Positions 61,767 through 64,000 of a stretch of DNA of 64,000 nucleotides are shown here, piece after piece. Position numbers and translations under genes: made by a program. Each line of letters begins with the position of its first letter. Position 1 is the first letter of the stretch. This stretch comes from an uncultured Alphaproteobacteria bacterium (GTDB lineage: Bacteria; Pseudomonadota; Alphaproteobacteria; RF32; CAG-239): positions 45,976-109,975 of the forward strand of contig CALXTE010000001.1 in assembly GCA_944391345.1 (NCBI GenBank), given 5' to 3'. The notes beneath the pieces were generated by a model. It searched no databases. It was given only the letters and a program-made list of their open reading frames with translations, and was not told the DNA's origin.

Positions 61767-62315
61767 ATGTTAATGAGAAAAGAGGATTCGCTGCTGCTGA
61801 TAATAGACGTTCAAGAGCGTCTGGTAACGGCGATGGACAGCCCGCGAGAAGTCATAAATAATTGTGCGCATTTAGTTGCCATAGCGGAGGAACTTGGGGT
61901 TGAATACTTAATTACCGAGCAATATCCAAAAGGCTTGGGCCAAACCATAATAGATGTAAGACAAGCCGCCCAAAAGCCGGATTCTTATGTAGAAAAGCTA
62001 GAGTTTTCTTGTGCAAAAAATGATGCAATTATGGAAAAAATAAAGCAAAGCGGCAAGAGCCAGATTATCATTGCCGGAGTAGAGACACATATTTGCATTT
62101 TGCAAACGGCATTAGATTTAACAGCACAGGGATATGAGGTTTTTGTGGTGGCAAACGCCTGCTCATCACGCCAAAATTTGCAACATATTTTTGCCCTGCA
62201 AAGAATGAGCCACGACGGTGTGAATATTGTTACTTATGAAATGGTCGTATTTGAATGGCTGGAAAAAGCCGGCAGCGACCAGTTTAAGGACATCACAAGA
62301 AGATATGTAATATAA
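61767..62315 (+). CDS. Isochorismatase-family cysteine hydrolase
   Basis: A 182-residue hydrolase of the isochorismatase/nicotinamidase/YcaC superfamily. The triad residues are Asp in LLIIDVQERL (residues about 10-19), Lys in YVEKLEFSC and the nucleophile Cys in AGVETHICILQTAL. The cis-peptide segment before Cys (GVETHIC) is typical of the YcaC/hydrolase group rather than nicotinamidase (no Asp-x-His zinc site is evident). The substrate is unknown. AAAGG lies upstream; a second ATG two codons on is a possible start. It has its own promoter and terminator. Confidence 0.85.
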   Translation: MLMRKEDSLLLIIDVQERLVTAMDSPREVINNCAHLVAIAEELGVEYLITEQYPKGLGQTIIDVRQAAQKPDSYVEKLEFSCAKNDAIMEKIKQSGKSQIIIAGVETHICILQTALDLTAQGYEVFVVANACSSRQNLQHIFALQRMSHDGVNIVTYEMVVFEWLEKAGSDQFKDITRRYVI

Positions 62316-62338
62316 CATAGTCCACCAATCAACAAAAG

Positions 62339-62367
62339 GAGCGAGGTAAAAACCCCGCTCTTTTTTT
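62339..62367 (+). terminator. Terminator after isochorismatase-family gene
   Basis: GAGCGAGGT (62339-62347), loop AAAA, ACCCCGCTC (62352-62360, one A-C mismatch), then seven T. Confidence 0.85.
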
Positions 62368-62398
62368 AGTTTTCGTCTGCTAATGTCGCACAGCATAC

Positions 62399-63040
62399 TT
62401 AAATTGGCGTATTCAGAGCCTCTATAAAGGCCACCAAATTATAGCGCTTGAGAGCTTCATCGCTATAAGGAACCAAGAGTGCCTTATCGCCTCTATCAGT
62501 AAGCTCGTATAGGCCGTTTCGCTCTTTGCATAAATTATGCCCGACCATAAAATTATGATGTTCTTGCGGCACAATTTTGATAAATGTATCAACGGTGAGG
62601 TCTTTGTCTTTTATCATTTTCAGGTAAGCTTTGATTCCTTTGATAAAATCGCTTTCCTGACAATTTAAGAGATAAAAGAAGTCTTTTGGCAGCATAGCGC
62701 GCAAATTAAGACTATCGCACAGTCTGGCCATTATTGGCCGATAATAATACTTGTCTTTATTAGTGTATTCCCGTTGGAATTTTTCTATCAAACAAGTTTC
62801 TCTTAGACTACACAGGCGCCAGTATTGATCTTTCCAAAAACGCAAGCGTAACAGATATTCGGGTTTGTTTGTATAAAAATCCAAATATTTTATTACTAAG
62901 TCATTAGCCTGACAGATTTCAAAAAAATATTGACGAATGCACATCTCTAAATGCGTCTTGTCTTCAAAATTTTTCAACAGTAAATCAATGTCTTGACGAT
63001 CAAGCAATTCGTTGCTTGGAGAAAGTCGGTCTTTGTTCAT
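62399..63040 (-). CDS. Hypothetical protein, possible winged-helix C-terminus
   Basis: A 213-residue protein without signal peptide or membrane segment, rich in Tyr, Leu and Lys and probably all-helical up to about residue 160. Near the C-terminus, NGLYELTDRGDKALLV looks like the strand-turn-strand wing of winged-helix proteins, preceded by basic helices. I do not recognise the family. Its promoter overlaps a perfect 16-base palindrome (63103-63118), which would suit an autoregulated gene if the protein binds DNA. That link is inference from layout only. Confidence 0.55.
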   Translation of the reverse strand: MNKDRLSPSNELLDRQDIDLLLKNFEDKTHLEMCIRQYFFEICQANDLVIKYLDFYTNKPEYLLRLRFWKDQYWRLCSLRETCLIEKFQREYTNKDKYYYRPIMARLCDSLNLRAMLPKDFFYLLNCQESDFIKGIKAYLKMIKDKDLTVDTFIKIVPQEHHNFMVGHNLCKERNGLYELTDRGDKALLVPYSDEALKRYNLVAFIEALNTPI

Positions 63041-63083
63041 AATTATAAATTTTTAAAAGATTAATAATAAAGCTTCACCGGCA

Positions 63084-63111
63084 ATAATAACACAAAATTA
63101 ATTTTTGTCTA
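63084..63111 (-). promoter_or_regulatory. Promoter of the hypothetical gene at 62399-63040
   Basis: On the minus strand TAGACA (63111-63106), 16 bases, TATTAT (63089-63084), 44 bases before the ATG at 63040. Confidence 0.5.
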
Positions 63112-63118
63112 GACAAAA
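63103..63118. promoter_or_regulatory. Perfect 16-base palindrome overlapping the -35 box
   Basis: TTTTGTCTAGACAAAA is fully self-complementary and covers the -35 element of the promoter for the 213-residue gene. It has the size of a repressor dimer site. A protein bound here would block RNA polymerase. Confidence 0.55.
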
Positions 63119-63161
63119 TTATTGATATTATTTTTTTACATCTTATGTTTTAATTCTGATT

Positions 63162-63200
63162 ATAAAAAATATCCCCGAAGTTAATTTTTTCGGGGATATT
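63162..63200 (-). terminator. Terminator after cupin gene
   Basis: AATATCCCCGAA (63168-63179) pairs with TTCGGGGATATT (63189-63200). Read on the minus strand it ends in a T-rich run (63169-63162), suiting the cupin gene at 63222. Confidence 0.85.
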
Positions 63201-63221
63201 ATCTTGTTTCAAAAAAAAACT

Positions 63222-63584
63222 TTAAGCGCGACCGTAAATGTCTTCATAACGGATGATGTCGTTCTCGTCCAGATTCTCACCGGCTTGCACTTCAATAAAC
63301 ACCACATCGGCTTGAGAATTATTTTGGATTCTGTGTTTAACTTTCTCTGGTATGAAAACCGATTCGTTAGCTTTTTTAGTCAGTTTTTCTTCCCCGAGCG
63401 TAACAACCGCCTCACCGGAAACAATAATCCAATGCTCTGAGCGAAAATTATGCGATTGCAGCGAGAGGATTCCACCAGGAATAACCTTAATTTTTTTAAC
63501 GCAATAATTGTCACCGCAGTCCAAAACTTCCCAAGTTCCCCAAGGACGAGTGTCGTGACTTCCGCGAATATAAGAATTTGCCAT
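63222..63584 (-). CDS. Cupin-domain protein, mannose-6-phosphate isomerase type II-like
   Basis: A 120-residue single cupin. RPWGTWEVLD and KKIKVIPGGILSLQSHNFRSEHWIIVSGEA form the first cupin motif (His, His and Glu metal ligands in the H-x-x-R-x-E-H-W segment), and ESVFIPEKVKHRIQNNS the second (His). This is the C-terminal domain of bifunctional ManC (GDP-mannose pyrophosphorylase/phosphomannose isomerase) as a free-standing protein. AAAGGA lies upstream. No sugar genes are adjacent, so isomerase activity in vivo is a guess. Confidence 0.85.
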   Translation of the reverse strand: MANSYIRGSHDTRPWGTWEVLDCGDNYCVKKIKVIPGGILSLQSHNFRSEHWIIVSGEAVVTLGEEKLTKKANESVFIPEKVKHRIQNNSQADVVFIEVQAGENLDENDIIRYEDIYGRA

Positions 63585-63616
63585 GATTTTTTAATCCTTT
63601 TTAACGAAAAATTAGC

Positions 63617-63645
63617 TTGATGAAAGAGAATATAAAAGATATAAA
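63617..63645 (+). promoter_or_regulatory. Promoter of ptsP-like gene
   Basis: TTGATG (63617-63622), 17 bases, TATAAA (63640-63645), 38 bases before the ATG. Confidence 0.5.
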
Positions 63646-63683
63646 ATAAAGCGCAAGATAAATTTAAAAATTAGGCAAAGAGA

Positions 63684-64000
63684 ATGCAGAGCTCGACGAC
63701 AAATCAAGCAATTGTAATTTTGAAACAGTTGCGTCAGGCCGCTGATGAAGAAGCAAAAATATCAGACCGCCTGAGTCGAATAATGAAAATAATCGCGGAG
63801 CAAATGGGCTACGACGGCGTATCGTGCTTTGTTGCGATTGATGACAGCTATCTTGAGCTTTTTGCCGAATATGGCTTTAACCCTGACGCCATGCACAAAG
63901 TATCGCTTCGTTTTGGTGAGGGCTTAATCGGCAGTGTTGCCAAAAACGGCCGCCCGCTGGCTTTGAGTGATGCAAAAAATCATCCGAAATATGTCATCAA
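63684..64000 (+). CDS. ptsP: PtsP-like GAF-domain protein (EI-Ntr), 3' partial
   Basis: The first 105 residues of a gene running off the right edge. The visible part is a GAF domain: QLRQAADEEAKISDRLSRIM, then YDGVSCFVAIDDSYLELFAE and VSLRFGEGLIGSVAKNGRPL with LSDAKNHPKY. This matches the N-terminus of PtsP, the enzyme I of the nitrogen phosphotransferase system, which senses glutamine through its GAF domain and phosphorylates NPr. The EI part is outside the window, so another GAF protein cannot be fully excluded. AGGCAAAG gives a ribosome site. Confidence 0.75.
   Translation, partial: MQSSTTNQAIVILKQLRQAADEEAKISDRLSRIMKIIAEQMGYDGVSCFVAIDDSYLELFAEYGFNPDAMHKVSLRFGEGLIGSVAKNGRPLALSDAKNHPKYVI

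Overview
The window looks like chromosome of a low-GC alphaproteobacterium, probably an uncultured anaerobic or host-associated lineage. The support is gene content: cmk next to rpsA, a PtsP-type GAF/EI protein, an LptM-like lipoprotein of alphaproteobacterial style, an RquA-like rhodoquinone methyltransferase (anaerobic respiration) and cysteine-rich secreted proteins of a kind I associate with gut alphaproteobacterial assemblies. The taxonomic placement is inference. No rRNA, integrase, transposase, CRISPR array or origin was seen.

Left flank, about 1-19.5 kb, is mostly housekeeping and envelope genes: a 5'-truncated Lon-family protease, a low-molecular-weight phosphatase, a minus-strand group (secreted protein, rsmE, Hpt protein, rquA-like), cmk, rpsA, tRNA-Arg(CCT), a porin, an M20 peptidase, an SH3 protein, a large Cys-rich secreted protein, an HExxH protein, a nitronate-monooxygenase-like enzyme, a VWA/PP2C/kinase triad of TerY-P type preceded by a 42-residue lipoprotein, a TlpA-like thioredoxin and gpt.

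Centre, about 19.5-60.8 kb, is one large double machine. Leftward from about 32.3 kb runs a type IVb pilus operon of R64/IncI thin-pilus type: an OmpA-like protein, then PilL/TcpQ-, PilN-, PilO-, PilP-, PilQ- and PilR-like proteins, an odd pilin-like protein, two PilS prepilins and a PilT/DotB-type ATPase. Rightward from about 32.6 kb runs a type IV secretion operon: three VirB2-like subunits (two fused to a duplicated coiled-coil domain), VirB3, VirB4, four exported coiled-coil proteins, VirB8a, a VirB7-like lipoprotein, VirB8b, VirB9 with a C-terminal SPOR domain, two giant repeat proteins and VirB11. The giant pair reads as a split VirB10. The first (1574 aa) has the inner-membrane anchor and about 75 copies of a 17-residue Asp/Gly repeat. 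The second (1466 aa) has a signal peptide, about 60 copies of the same repeat and the VirB10/TrbI outer-membrane-core domain. No relaxase, coupling ATPase, VirB6 or prepilin peptidase is in the window, so the machine looks more like a fixed chromosomal secretion or adhesion apparatus than a complete conjugation module. This is the most unusual system here.

Right flank, about 60.8-64 kb, holds a DEAD-box-like protein reduced to one degenerate RecA domain, an isochorismatase-family hydrolase, a hypothetical protein under a palindromic operator, a cupin of mannose-phosphate-isomerase type and the start of a PtsP-like gene. Rho-independent terminators separate most transcription units.
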